Below, piece by piece: positions 13,004 through 25,359 of a stretch of 64,000 nt of DNA (within the stretch, counting starts at the first letter, position 1; each line of letters starts with the position of its first letter). The position numbers and the translations under genes were made by a program. Location: the NCBI GenBank assembly GCA_033026295.1, contig CM065180.1:20923523-20987522 (forward strand), given 5' to 3'. The notes beneath the pieces were generated by a model. It ran no database searches and was not told where the DNA came from. It saw only the letters and a list, made by a program, of their open reading frames with translations. Source of the DNA: Channa striata (taxonomy: Eukaryota > Chordata > Actinopteri > Anabantiformes > Channidae).

Positions 13004-14572
13004 AGAGACATTTTCTTACTCTTACATCTAATAAAATATGAGCTGATCCATTAGAGCAAATGTACTGCTGCTGAAAATGTGTATATAAACATTATAATAA
13101 TTACGGAAGCCTAACTACAGAATGATCTTTGTTATTCATACTTCACCATTTCCATGTAATTGTATATGTGATACCGCGGTCCCTTCAGTTTCCCAGGAAC
13201 TCACTGTAGCAAGACAATTGGAATCTGATTATCATAACTACAAACAACGGCAATCGCAAATGGCCCTTATGTAAAGAAGGTCCCACACCAGTATGAGTTT
13301 GACCTCTGTGTTTGATGAGCAAACCCTTCGCTCCTTGGATTCGAGTACCCCTCAAAGATAAACATATCAAATTGCTGGTCTTTGCCAGAGCACAAAAAGA
13401 AGAAAAACATATCGGAGGAAAACCAATATATTGTCTTACTGACGGCTCCAGCGGCTTCACTTCACCATGGCAACAGTGCTGCATCTCGATTGGAGAACTT
13501 CAACTCGCTCCTGTTGTTCTGCAGACATTAAAGGTTAAGCTGCAAAGCCTGGAGACACGCTGAGCATGTTACAGGCTGTTCGCGTCTGCACTCGCAGAGG
13601 AACACGACCGAGTTCACCCACAGGCTCAGTGACACAGTTTAAAAAAAGTCCAATTCTGTGCAATTCTAATTTTTAATTACCGCATTATTTCAGACGGATC
13701 AGGAGACAAAGCGTCGTTATGAACATTAATCCCCATTACGAGTAAATCATTATTTCCTGTTAATGTGCAAAGTTTGACAGCTCGTGCACTTAGCTCAGCG
13801 TAAATCCTGGAAATACAGGAGAACAGCCGGTCTTTGCTATGTCAACATAAAAAGCTCTATTTTTGTTGAAAACATTAAATGCGACTCAAATTAAGCAGCT
13901 CTGCAGTTTCCAACATATGAATCAAAGCTCAGATGCACACACGTGGACTTTTATGAAAAAGAGCTACTCCATGTTGTCCACTGGATGTTAGTTTCCCAAC
14001 TCAAATGGCCTTTTGTCCTGATGAAGCCGGTTGGCAGCGGAGGCAGGCAAGTTATTCAGTGAAGCCACACGTGCATCTGTTATTAGGAAAACCGCACGAG
14101 TGACAACGTTATTGTGCAACACAATACTGTCACGTTTGTCTGGTTTACTCACAGCCGCTGGACATTTCTGCACAGCAGCAGGTTAGAGAAAGCAAACAAT
14201 CCAGCAGGTCTCGCCGACGAGGAAACGACCGAACAATGTCACCATTCACCGTTTAAAAAAACACATTGGATACCTGCACCACCTGAAAGTGTCGTCGAAC
14301 ATCAGAGGCCCGAGCAGGAAGCAAAAAACCTTCCACATCAGATCGTTTTGTTCTACGTTAACACTTTCCTGCAGTTTCCACGCAGGACAATTTGTTTAAA
14401 CATATTTGAAGATATACTTCATGTGAAACGAGGAGCGAACAGATCTCAGGGAAAAAGTAGTCACGGCATTGGAGAGCAAACACATGACAACATCAGGTCT
14501 TCACTATGTGCAGGGGAAGGAAGCTCATTTGCAGCAAAAACGTACAAATCCAGGATAGAAACAGTGTAACAA

Positions 14573-14596
14573 TGTGTGTGTGTGTGTGTGTGTGTG
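14573..14596. repeat. (GT)n microsatellite
   Basis: 12 GT units. Confidence 0.9.
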
Positions 14597-15302
14597 AAGT
14601 TTATATCACTTTTATTACAGGTCACACTTTTATTGAGCATAATTACAAAGCAAGTGTAAACAAATCCTCAAATATCATCTTTGTTTTATCCAAACAGGAT
14701 GTGTGTTTCAGTCCACTCACACCAAATATATCATGAGCCATAAATATGAATATAAAAACACGCGCAGCTCAGAAAATGCAAAGCTTAAGACTTTCTACAA
14801 ATTCTACACAGAGAATTAAAAGTATCAATGCAGATTGTGCATTAATGTCATGCATCACTTTGACATTAGATTAATATCCAACTGCTTAATGTAGTTTGTC
14901 GCTGTGCAGCCAATTTTAATCTGCAAACATACACGTTATAAAAGTAGTTTGTCATTATTTTCTCTTTGATAAGACACCAAATGCAGGTGCTGCCATCTTG
15001 TGATGGCGTTCAGAGATGCACGGAAAATCCCTCTGTGCAGATGCTGTTTGGGTCAAACAGTAAAGCGTCTGGCCTCTCTCCAGTTTGCACAAAGAACCTG
15101 CAAACTCGTGTCTGTGCACAGGAGTCGGCTGCCCGGAGGACGTCTGATGCAAGGTCCTCGAAAACATGTCAGAACACAAAGGCGGCTCAGAGTTACACGC
15201 ATTTCACGGCGCATTAGGTTGGAAAGAACATGAACTTACTCCCGCCTCAGCCACTGGCTTATTTTCATTTCTTTAGATGTTTTTCATATTGCAAAGCCTG
15301 AT

Positions 15303-15670
15303 TTACGCCATAGATTTAAACACCACGATTTCCACCATAATACAGATCCATTGCAGCTGGACTCTGCAGCTGCTGCTTCCTGTTGATTTCTCCACTACAG
15401 CCTTAGTCAGATTGAGACTGGAGAGATACTTCCCATCGTCAGGCACCCACAGTGAGCAGTTAATGTCCTCCCTCGATTCGCCTTCCTCTAACTTGATTTC
15501 ACTCCGGACATCGTACCGGCCGCACTGGTCCTCCTCCTCCCGTGTCCTGGCCAAGTGTGTTAGGTTGTTGTCTCCCTGAAACCAGTGGACGGTGCCTCTG
15601 GGGTAAACGCCAGTAAAGTTGCACTCGGCGTGCGAACTGTCAATGAAGGATAATTCACTTTCCAGGCAAT
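15303..15670 (-). CDS. Ig-like protein, exon encoding the C-type domain and C-terminus
   Basis: On the - strand, caactttccag precedes ATTGCCTGG. The frame runs through CNFTGVYPRGTVHWF and DINCSLWVPDDG to LTKAVVEKSTGSSS and a stop. No good donor is seen near the end of the Ig fold, so I keep the stop at 15303. The product may be secreted, lipid-anchored or truncated. Confidence 0.62.
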
Positions 15671-16063
15671 CTGGAAAGTTGAAAGATGTTCAGAAAGATG
15701 ACCGAGAGCGAGACAAAGCGCTAAACGACGAAAAGGGAAGCTCACCTTGCACGGAAAGAAGGGTTTTGGCAGACTTTGCCCCCAGGTTGGACTGTAGTTT
15801 GCACAGGTAATTCCCCTTGTGGACTGGCTTCACGTTGATGAGCGTCACCCTGAGCTCGTGGGGGGGAGTCGGTGTCGCTTCACACAGGACGTCGGGGTCC
15901 AGTTGCCCATCGTGCTGTGAACATAAAGTTTTATTGTTGCCCAACCAGGCAAACAGTTTGACGTCCAGCTTCTGGGACGAGATGGCTGCACATGTCAGGG
16001 TCACATTGTCTCCACACGTTGCCACCACGTTAGGACTGGTCTTCAGCTCCAAACCCTGACACC
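15303..16063 (-). CDS. Immunoglobulin-superfamily protein, two Ig-type domains (partial gene model)
   Basis: Two exons on the - strand, 16063-15746 and 15670-15303, are separated by a 75-base GT-AG intron and join in phase 1, the usual phase for Ig-domain exons. The first encodes a V-type fold: GDNVTLTCAA, then WLGNNKTLC, then KGNYLCKLQSN. The Cys in LTC and the Cys in YLC form the expected pair. The second encodes a C-type domain: AECNFTGVYPRGTVHWFQG, then YDVRSEIKLEEGES and DINCSLWVPDDGKY. Such two-domain proteins are often lymphoid receptors or ligands of the B7/CD80 type (family knowledge), but I cannot name this one. It ends with a short hydrophobic tail (WICIMVEIVVF) and TAA, too short for a standard membrane segment. 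The signal-peptide exon was not found, so the 5' end is missing. Confidence 0.7.
15746..16063 (-). CDS. Ig-like protein, exon encoding the V-type domain
   Basis: On the - strand, gtttcag precedes GGTGTCAGG and the exon ends CAAG before gtgagc. It is 318 bases, phase 1 to phase 1, the standard size for one Ig domain. The open frame continues upstream through the acceptor to an ATG at 16124 (MRLQQMLPWDVLSHLLSG). That stretch is only a weak signal-peptide candidate, so an upstream exon is more likely. Confidence 0.7.
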
Positions 16064-17446
16064 CTGAAACGCCAGAGAGCAGATGACTGAGCACATCCCA
16101 GGGGAGCATTTGTTGGAGTCTCATGAAGCTGATGTTGTTCTTTTTGTTTCATTTTTCTTTTTTGGGTTTAATTATTTGACAGTTGACACAGTTTCAGACG
16201 ACTTTTAATATTCTCGGAAAGGACCCAAATCATTTTTTGCCTACACTGCACAAGAGCAACATCACCACGTGTCAGACTGGCTGTAAATAGCTGGCGGACA
16301 AATACTTTAAGGCTCAGTCACGCTCAGACACATCAGCCTGTCTCTGTCCAAGGCTGCATGATGTCCCCAGTCCACGAGGGTCCACGCGGACCCTCCACAG
16401 ACCACCGTGCAGGGCAAACATTTGTGTCTGCACTAAGTGCCCATATGAAAAAGAAGTATATTCAAATGTCCTATTAAAATGAGTGAAAATACTTTCAGTT
16501 TACTTTTCATGCACTTATCTGAGATACATATCCTAAATAAAGTTATGTCTGCTCTTTCACTTCCCACTTCATAGTTAACCAGTTCGCTTCAGGACGTGGG
16601 AAGTCGACCTTTGACTTTTGATTTTGGAACTTGCACTAGGAGAAAGTTTGGCCCGACTATTACCTGTGATCTCCTCCTACGAAACAAATACTTACCCGAA
16701 CCCTGAGCTCCCCCACAGGATAGACCCTCACTCCCCTGTACCCGGCCCCTAACCTCTGGAACACTATCATCCTTTTTACCTGGTCATCTGCCCCTTTACC
16801 TCTCTCCTGGTTCACCCACTCTTCTAACCTGCCCCTTGGAATTAGAGTCAGTATCTTTATCCATCTGCTGCCGTCTCCATCCACAAGGAAAAAATATTCC
16901 GTTTTTTTTTTCTGCAACTTTGCCTCTGAGGAGTTCACATCATATTCACCTCTCTCTCTCTCTTTGTTCCCAGTCTTCACCTGACCAACAGTGTTCTGCT
17001 GCTGCTGCTCAACAGTTTGCACATGATGAGTAGTTTTAACATAGTAAGATGCGACATGATGGGAATCGGTGGGTGGATTTATGACGGAACACCATCCCGG
17101 CAGTTCCAGTCCTTATTCCAAGCTAAGTAAACATCAAATGTCAGTGTATCTTCTGGTTTTGGGAGTTTTATTTTACTTTCAAAAACATTTGAACTACTAC
17201 TTTATGAAAAGTCTACTATAATATTAGCTGCACAAAGACCAAGATCAAGACTTATTTGCACTTAAATATGTCTTTGGAAATAAGCACAACCTCACCGGCA
17301 ATCCCGACTGCTGAGGACAACCAGATGATGGAAATCCAGCCGTGCAGTGTCGTCTCCCCAAAGGAGGAACGTGTTGCTTTGACCTGCATTAAAACCAACA
17401 TTTACCACACAGGACGAGGCAGAGAGAAGTGCAGGAAGTACGACAC

Positions 17447-17480
17447 GTGTGTGTGTGTGTGTGTGTGCGTGTGTGTGTGT
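17447..17480. repeat. (GT)n microsatellite, interrupted
   Basis: About 17 GT units with one gcgt interruption. Confidence 0.9.
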
Positions 17481-20400
17481 AGTTACCATGGCCTTCTGCT
17501 GAACATGCAGCTTGAAGAAAAGGGTTCAACTGATGAAGGATTTCTGCAGCGAGGCTCACGACCACGTTGTCGAATCTGTCGGAGAGTCAGTGAATGAGCC
17601 TCGGCTTTTTAGGGGAAGCCTCAAGTCGTGTGGTGTCAGGTTTTCACTTCATCGTGAAGAGACATGCCCGGGAATTAATGACTGGCTTGAGAGCCAGTGT
17701 TAGAGCTGCATGTAGGAACAAAAGCTTTCTTCCTTTGTCTCTGTCTTCGTCTTCGTCCCACCAGACAAGGGTCAAATCTCCTCATTTCTTTTTGCCAAAG
17801 AGTCAATTGCTTTTGAATCGTTCTCATGCCAAACTTTAGAGGCAAACGCTTTAATAGCTCGATCACTGTTTTTAAGCTTTTGTCTGCCTCATTTTTAACG
17901 TATGTCTTGCATATGAATTTGTCTTTTCTAAATGTCCGCTTCGCTCAAAAAAATGTGCCGTAAAATAAACAAAATAAATACAATAAAAAATACATTTGAC
18001 TTACTTTCTTCTTCTTCATTGATAAAAACCTAACTCTTTCTCTGATCATCTAGCTCATACATAATTCATATGTACCATATACATTCACTGTGCTTATATG
18101 TTTACTGCAAACATTCTTCACATGTATTTATTTACCCTTCAGGGGAACGTGCACTAGTGCTGAAGTATTAGACTTTGCAGTAACATCTGTGATGCAAAGG
18201 TCATTAAAAGGTCATTAAATTACCTCCTGTGGTTACATCTGTCCATCTAGTATTTTATTGTGTAGCAGACGTGCACGTGAGTTGTATTTTTTGGACATGT
18301 AGATGTGAACCGGAGTCTGTAGCACCAGTGAGATACTGATACTCGCGCCTAATGTTTGTGAGGTTACAATGAAGCAGGAACGAAGAAGGTTCATTTTTGC
18401 TCTTTAACATTGGCAGTTTAGAGAGGAACAGGATTAACGTGTCTCCGAATAACCTTTAACGATGGGGCCCATTCTGAGAAACTCATCACAAAAATAATCA
18501 AACTGTCAGATAAATGTAGTGGGAGCAAAAGTGACATAAAGTGGCATAAATTCTTTACAAGAAACAACTGAAATGCTTCCGTCCTCGCTGGCAGATGGCG
18601 TTGAACAGATTTAGACTTGCTCCGGCACTTTGGCGTGACGCTCCTCGGAGCCACGGTGTAAACAGCCCATTGTTTGTGGGCTTATTTGGTTCTACTGCGG
18701 AGCAGATGATTTACCACTTGTGTGCACTGACTCGAAGGAGATGCCAGGAATGTGCGATCCTACTTCAGGGCCGGGATAGTGAAACTGCATTTCACAATGT
18801 CTCGTTCTGAAGCATTTCTATAAGCCAAAAGAACAAACAGTGTCAGCGGTAATTAAATTAAGATGATTTCCGAGAGCCTGCCGAGACACAGGCTGCGAGG
18901 TTCAGGAGTGTGCCCTGCTGGCAGCGAGTCATTTCTTTCCTGTAAATGATACTTATAAAACCTTTTATTGGATTTTGCACTGGATTACCGTCCACCTTTC
19001 GGGCTCTGCTGATGCTAAAGATAAATGTAATCTACCTCCACGAACCAGAAGAGTTTTTATCCAGACCTTTTTTAAAATCGCACGTATCCACAATGAAGGA
19101 AAAGCATGTCAACATTATTAGCCGCTATTGTTATAGACCTAAGCCTCCATTCACACCTGCTCTTCAAATGTGACCTTATGCAGCCGATGGCATTTACAGC
19201 TGAACGCTAAAATGCCGTCTCGTTATGTGTTTGCATAGGAGCGACAGCGTGCCCCCCCTGGCCAGGAGCGGATCACAACACAAGCCTGACAAGCTCCGAA
19301 TGTGCCCAGATGATCCAGTTAGTCATGAAGTATTTTGCAAGCATTAACATGTGCAGAAACTCTGTTCGCTGGTTTTGGTTTTCCACTGAAGGCGTGTTTC
19401 CAGAAGAAAGTCCGCGGTACTTTTCTTTCCCCAAAACTGAAAACCAGAAACCTTTCCAGGGATTCAAAATCCTCAAGAGAGCTGTAATTGTAAAGCCCCA
19501 GGAAGATCAGGCAAGCAGACTCTGATGATGATGATGAAGCCCACGAGTAGTTGGATGTTTAAAACGAGGAAAGTGTTGGCAGCAGGCCCCGATCATTCCT
19601 GGACTTTCATAAACCTCCAGGAACTTTTTTTTTTGGTCGGGGGGTTAGAACTATGGTCCAGGAACTAAGTTTAGACCCTTAAGTTCCTCTGACTGAAAAA
19701 TCTGGTACTGTAGCAGAACTAAGGTCTTTAAAAGATTTCTGGTTTCTGGTTCTGGTTTCTGGTTCCTGCAGCGGGGGTGGACTTTTATCACCACGTTAAC
19801 ATAGTATGCTCATGTCTCTGAGGAGCCGTCTTTATGACAACAAGTGTCCATAATAACATATTTAATTTTTATTGCACAGCACTGGAGATAACATCAATAT
19901 TGCAGTAGCACTGAACACTCCTAAAAATATAATAATCAAAGGCAGGTAGCACAGCTGACATTATGACATTTTATGGCATAAATACAAAGACATTAGAAGG
20001 TTCAAAGACATTGTAGAACACTGAGACATTCGCAGTTTCTGTTTCTGCCTCATAACTTTATCCCACAGTATTTTGGGTTGTTTGCTCGAGCATGAGCCAG
20101 GAAAAGATAAGCCGGCAGCAGGCTGAAGCAGGCAGACGGTGACGTGGGGAGACACAGTGAAGAAGACTCGTGATGATCCACAGGTGAGGAAGGCAGGGAA
20201 ACACGCTGAGGACACCTGGCGCACGGGTGAGTAACAGCTGGGCCACAGCATCCGATCGTAGAAACGTTTCAGTGTGTGTGATGTGAAACACGTACAGGGT
20301 GGTTCAGTATGTGGGGTCATCGCCAGCCTGTTCCTCTGCAGACAGACAGGTGGACGCAGACCAGCTCTGAACCTGAATCTGAAGTTTTCTTTGATGTGTC

Positions 20401-21682
20401 AGGATCAGCGTAGTAAAAACGTGAGCGGAGCAATATTTCTGTCTGCCAGCACCAGACTGCAAACTGATCAGATTTGTGTTTGTGCTGCGCAGCATGAGAG
20501 GAAGACATGAAAACAAACACAGTTTCAGCCTCGTATCGTCACGTTAGAACCACAGGGAGCCGGGTTTTCTGCAGTTCTGTGTCCACACAAATCAACATTT
20601 TCACGCTATATTGGACAGTCTGCTTCAAATGATGCAACACGCAGATATTTAATGTTCTTGTAATAATTCCCCATCACATCTTTGTGAAACACAGACGGGA
20701 TTCTTTCCTCCCACGACGTGCCGCTCACACTAATGCTTGAGGCGAAAGACTCCAGCTTTTCTCTCTGGCCACTTTGCTTCAGGTGACAATATATAAGTTC
20801 TGTTGTATTACGTTAATAATACGTTAAGCAATAATAATAAAGCTCACTGTTAACGTGCAGAGAGCAACGCTGGCAAGTAGGATCGTCACAGCAACAGCCC
20901 CTCGGAGATGCAGTCATGATCGGAGTTTGTATTTTCTCGTGTTTCGTTCTTCTAAAATACATGAACTGTGATGCAGTGTTTCGGAGACATTAGGAGGCTG
21001 GATGCTGTGGCACACGAGCAACAGCCAGCAAAACTCCTGTCAAGCTTCAACTGGGATTTTCCAAATTCCTCCCCTGGCTTCCAAACCGGTCAGTGCGTCC
21101 ACGTTTTTGACAGCGGTGCCTCTTTTCCTGCAGCGTTGATAACTACGATGTTACCTGTGAGGTGCAGCTGTGCAGGTGACACAAGAGGCTAATAATACTT
21201 AATAATAATGCAATGCATATTTGTGTGTGCTAGACAAAAGTAAGTTTGATGTGAAAGAACAAAAATGAAAGTTGGGTGAATTTCCTTTTCCACAAAACAT
21301 AATGTGTGTGTGTTAGTGTGTGTGCGTTTTCTTTTACTGTTGAAAAGCTGCACTCACATAGAGTGACGAATCAAAGCTTGTACCTTTTTCAGACAATCAT
21401 CAATCAAGTTTCAGCAGAATCATTTTAATACCAAAACAATTAAAACACTTACAGCATTTTAATTTTCTTTTTACACGTTTTATAAATAAACTTTTTATCT
21501 CTGTTTTCCCATTTTATTCTCTGGTAATTGCTACCTTTGTGACTGTTCATACGTTTTTGTTTTCTAAGATTATGTCTATTAAAGCACAAAAACAAATCAA
21601 ACATTTTTTTTATATCCACTTTTCCTGGAACAAAAAGCCTGTTTCCTCTCATCTCTGCCTGGCACCGGATTTGTGTGTCTGA

Positions 21683-21711
<29 letters not shown>
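21683..21711. repeat. (GT)n microsatellite
   Basis: About 14 GT units. Confidence 0.92.
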
Positions 21712-21714
<3 letters not shown>

Positions 21715-22004
21715 CATCACTGTCCCTGTGAGAGAGTTTAAAAGCCCCAATGCAGTAAAAAGAGAAAAGAAAAAAAAAACTTCTTGTTTCTAAATAAAAA
21801 TCAATAGCAGCGTTGTCTCGTCCGGATGAACAGTTCTTTAGTTTCCTCTAACCTGGAACTCAGTCAGCATCTTTGCACATCTGCTTTCCGGCGGCTGAAT
21901 AACTCACAATTACAAACTTGATCAGGTCACTGTAAGAAGTGCCCAGATGATGCTGACTTCCATGTCGTGTCACAGTAGGTGTGAATGGTTTTCTGTCTGT
22001 GTAC

Positions 22005-22130
22005 GTCCCCCTGTGTTTGCCCTGAGAGAGACAGGTGTCCTGTTCAAGGTGTCCCCGACCTTCAGCCCAGTGATGCTGGGATTGGCTTCAGCCCGTTGTG
22101 ACTCTGAGCAGGATAAGCAGATGGACGCTA
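22005..22130 (-). repeat. Teleost dispersed repeat (LINE-tail-like), minus copy
   Basis: The phrases caggtgtcctgttcaaggtg, gatgctgggattggcttcag and gcaggataagcagatgga match the reverse complement of a very common fish repeat, whose forward form contains gcttatcctg. I associate it with L2/Maui-type LINE tails, but the family name is uncertain. Confidence 0.65.
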
Positions 22131-23964
22131 TTGAAATGTCTTTTTCTTTTTGCTGTTGTTTACAGGCATGAATGATGATTTGATGCATAATTAAAATTAC
22201 CTGGATGTGTGTGTGTGAGTGTATGATGGATTGCATGCAGGCGTCGGTCTCAGTGGGCTTCTTTCGTGTTTGTCTTCGGGAATGCTGAAGCCAGAGCCGA
22301 TGATCCTTGTACACTAATTTATTTCTGTTTTGGTGTGTGGTGAGTTTTGTATTATCCAAAATGTGTTTTTTAAACCTTCCCTCAAGTCAGATTTGCAGTA
22401 ACATGTCAAATATTGACTGTAACCCGCGTTTTTATAACATTTTTAAACGCTGCATATTACCACTGGACTTGGCTGAAATAAGGCTCTTTTGCTCATGGAA
22501 CGAAGGCAAAAACACGCGGCGGGAAACTGGTGTGACCACGTTTAGACATTCAGAAAAACTGACCACACCTGCAGCAGGAAGAAAGGACTCAGCAATGGCT
22601 GCACACGCATCACTCCTGGCTCCGATTCAGCTGAGAACGCACCCATCGGAGCAGTAGGTCCTGCCGTCTGGACACTCTGCTACTCGGTCTACCAACTCTC
22701 AGAAAGTTCAGAATTTCCCGTATGAGCAGACAAACAGCTGTCGTAGTAAATCCGGCTCCTGACTGTAACCTTTAAAGCCGCACAGGTTGACATACTGTCT
22801 CCAACAACATCAACATCACAACTGAAACATAAATTCCTTGAATCAACCTCCTAAATGCAGGAGCAGATCTACAAATGTTTTATTTCTTATGTTTTAAAAA
22901 TGAATTTGTTAAAAAACAGTTTGGGAGAGAGAAGAAATCCATCTTTCCTCTGGCTCAGAGTGGCCAATCAGATTTTGGGATGGCTCCGGCTCCGCCTCCT
23001 GCCTAAAGGTCTAAAAGGTCGTGGATAATCCACCTTTACATTATCAGAGATAAGTGATGAGAAGACAGGAAGGCGTCTGATATGCTTAACTTCCAACAGG
23101 CGTGTTTAGTCCCTTTACCTGAATGTGGCTCAACCTTTACGAGTTCTTTGTCCTTCAGGGTCTTTCTCCAGGAACAGTCAGGGAGGAGGTGAGAGACCAA
23201 ACCAAACAGTGGGAGGGAGAGAGAAGCGACGCAGGTGATACTCAAGGGACAGGATGGAGGGAAACGGCAGCACATACAGTACAGTGTGTCTCTGAAATCA
23301 ATATTTAAGGTAACGCTGTGGCTGAGAGGGCAAAACGAGGCAAGAGAAGGATGGGGCGACTGAGAGAGGGACAGAAATATCACAGAAATGACACAGACAA
23401 GAAGAATTAGTCAGTGCCGGAGGACGAGAGAAAGGACAAGGACGAGATGTGGGTGCTGGTGTGTCCTTCTCTCCACAGGTGGCACTGCGATTCCACTTTT
23501 GCTCATCGGAACAGTCGGAGAGCTTGTGTCAGACGCAGTGAAAACCTCCTCACCTGTGAGTGTTTGGCTCACTTATGCGTCTGAGGACGAGTGCGACTTT
23601 CACACAGACACACAGGCTCTGCTTTCTGCCGCTGTCTTCCTAAGTCTTTCTGTCCTTCACACCTGCGGCCGCTCTGATAAAGAGCGACTGAAGATGTGAT
23701 GTCACTGAACAGGAACTGAACGTGCTCCGGAAAATGTGAAATCAGCAGAACCAGGCCAGTATCTTTGGGCTTCAGTCCGAGAGTCAATACAGCAGCAACA
23801 GACCAAAGTCCAACATCCAGTAGTAAAGCTGTTGTCATGGTAACAGAGGATGCTGCAGCTTGCTGTCCGTTTAGGCCAGCCCTGGATGTGGCCCCGGACG
23901 ACAATCTCTTTCTTTCTTCAGTTTCTCCTGAATGCTTTTACGATGATTCACACGCTAAACCGAG
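22131..23964. other. Intergenic, nothing recognised
   Basis: Short chance frames only. There is no repeat I can name between the LINE-tail-like repeat and unnamed-family copy 2. Confidence 0.4.
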
Positions 23965-24320
23965 GTCAAGTCGTATCAGTGCTGCTTTCTGTGGCTCTAG
24001 TTTAGGGTCTAAATGTACATTAATGCTTTTAAACTTCCTCTGGATGATGTCATCTGGGAGTTTGGATGATGTCATCTGGAGGAGCTCTGGAAAAGTGGGG
24101 GATGATCACGATAACAAGCTCCATTGTGTGAGAAACAAGACAATACAATCTGAACTGAATGTTCCTCCAAGTGATGTCATCTGGAGGCATTTTTCAGCTA
24201 GAAGTAGAGAGATTTTTGAATATAGAGACACCAGAGGGAACTTTAATGCCATTCATTTACGTGTACTACTCAAACTAGAACCAAAGGCAGCAAGTTCAAA
24301 ATCAGTGAAGACGTCTTTTA
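23965..24320 (+). repeat. Unnamed dispersed repeat family, copy 2
   Basis: It contains tggctctagtttagggtcta, two copies of gatgatgtcatctgg, ctggaggagctctggaaaa, ctccaagtgatgtcatctgg, and the tail with ctactcaaactagaacc and agttcaaaatcagtgaag. It forms most of a spurious 198-codon open frame at 23765-24361. It lies about 0.6 kb upstream of the mgat5b promoter region. Confidence 0.7.
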
Positions 24321-24813
24321 AAAAGCTGAAAGAAAGCATAATTAATTTTTATGACATGTAAAATTACTATAACTGTTCCATAATGTAGCCTCGACTATAC
24401 GAGCATTGATTAAAACAAGTAAATTAACATAAAAGACATTTAAGGAGATGATCCCTACAAAAAAATGACCTTTGAATTAAACACAAGAGGATTGTGGCTG
24501 CTCATTATCACTCACATTCATTTTAGTTATTCCAGCTGAACATTAACAGAGATGAATCAGTGAACAACAGAAGAGGAGCAGGGGGAAAAACCAGCGACAT
24601 TTCTGTTTCTTCCTTGGTTCCTGTGGGGGGAAAGAAGATGAAGAGACACAAAGTGACCAGGAGGAGATGACAAAAACCTGAACCTGTCCAAACACAACAG
24701 GAAGTGTGGTTTCAAAATGATCAAAAACAAAGTGTGTGTGTGTGGTTTGGGGGGGTGGGCTCTTCCCCCGTGTATGTAAACCATCAGAAAGAAGTGCACT
24801 CATTCGCCTCTGT

Positions 24814-24818
24814 TGTGT

Positions 24819-24852
<34 letters not shown>
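24814..24852. repeat. (GT)n microsatellite upstream of mgat5b
   Basis: About 19 GT units with one ct interruption, some 40 bases before the GC-rich promoter region. Confidence 0.92.
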
Positions 24853-24854
<2 letters not shown>

Positions 24855-24889
24855 CCCTCCCTTCTCCTGATGTCTTTGAATGTGCGTCG

Positions 24890-25355
24890 TGTCATTCCAG
24901 CGTGGACCGTTAGGTGGCGCTGGCGCAGAGCGGCCGCGCTCGCAGCTCCTCCGTCCGTCCTGCGTTATTGCGCCTGATGCCGCCTCGTCTCCAGGACGTG
25001 AAACTGAATCAAGACCCGAACACAAGCGCCTGAGGGTCCGTCATCCAGCGCCGTCCCCGACCCTTCTTCTTCTTCCTCTTCTTCTTCCTCTTCTTCTTCC
25101 TCTTCCTCTTCCTCTTCTTCTTCTCCACAATCGGACTAATCGAGCCGCTGCTGCAGGACGCACCGGCTGCATTTCCGCGGAAGTTGGTCACAGCGCAACG
25201 CGGACGCGGTTCGCTCAGGGTGGGAAGTCTGTCTGTTGGATCGCACCTGTCAGTCGGTCCCGAGGATCCGGGCGGGAATTCATGCTCTTGACACCGGGTG
25301 TCTCGCAGTCTTGCACCATGTTGAGGAGATCCGGCGGTTTCTGCGTGTGCCCACA
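24890..25355 (+). promoter_or_regulatory. mgat5b: GC-rich promoter and 5' leader of mgat5b
   Basis: The sequence becomes CpG-rich here, including gcggccgcgctcgcag and ccgcggaagttgg, unlike the AT-rich flanks. It ends at the mgat5b start codon. No TATA box is evident, as expected for a CpG-type promoter. The transcription start cannot be fixed from sequence. A tctcgcag at 25301-25308 could also be an acceptor for a 5' leader intron. Confidence 0.5.
25061..25126 (+). repeat. CTT/CTC pyrimidine tract in the mgat5b leader
   Basis: About 65 bases are an almost pure pyrimidine tract of cttctt and cctctt units. Read on the other strand it gives a spurious Lys/Arg-rich open frame. It lies inside the probable 5' leader or promoter, and its length is likely to vary. 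Confidence 0.85.
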
Positions 25356-25359
25356 ATGA
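25282..25359 (+). promoter_or_regulatory. Upstream ORF overlapping the mgat5b start codon
   Basis: ATGs at 25282 and 25318 are in the same frame and give 25 or 13 codons ending in FCVCPQ. The stop TGA at 25357-25359 overlaps the main ATG at 25356-25358 (ATGA). The 25318 ATG has the context gcaccATG, a good initiation context. If transcription starts upstream, this frame should reduce or couple translation of mgat5b (inference). It is not conserved coding sequence as far as I know. Confidence 0.5.

Larger units (their letters stand above)
8066..15302. other. Intergenic, no recognised gene
   Basis: Only short chance frames and three small GT/CA arrays are seen. Around 12800-12870 a stretch with gtgggccccc and gtgggcccttagaatcgtcc looks repeat-like but is unassigned. 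The 3' non-coding end of the Ig gene should lie in the right part on the - strand. Possible AATAAA signals on that strand fall near 14610-14633, which is far from the stop. Confidence 0.4.
16064..22004. other. Probable 5' side of the Ig gene plus intergenic DNA
   Basis: The missing signal-peptide exon of the - strand Ig gene should lie here, but no hydrophobic leader with a good donor stood out. A 120-codon - strand frame at 16660-17022 is unassigned. A small array of tttctggttc units lies near 19738-19770. Confidence 0.35.

Noticed and set aside
16660..17022. 120-codon - strand frame upstream of the Ig gene
   Set aside because: It is rich in Gln/Lys/Glu at the start and then unlike any family I know. 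No signal peptide or splice pattern links it to the Ig gene. It could be an old retroelement piece, but I cannot support that.
19360..19800. Sequence with repeated ggttcc/ttctggttc phrases that recalls a hAT-type MITE
   Set aside because: Ends and target duplication could not be found, and the resemblance is only partial.
23765..24361. Longest open frame in the window (198 codons, + strand)
   Set aside because: It runs through unnamed repeat-family copy 2, has no recognisable domain, and its coding phrases change frame in other copies.
24543..25025. 160-codon - strand frame with a Thr/His run
   Set aside because: The Thr/His run is the GT microsatellite read on the other strand, and the frame overlaps the mgat5b promoter region.
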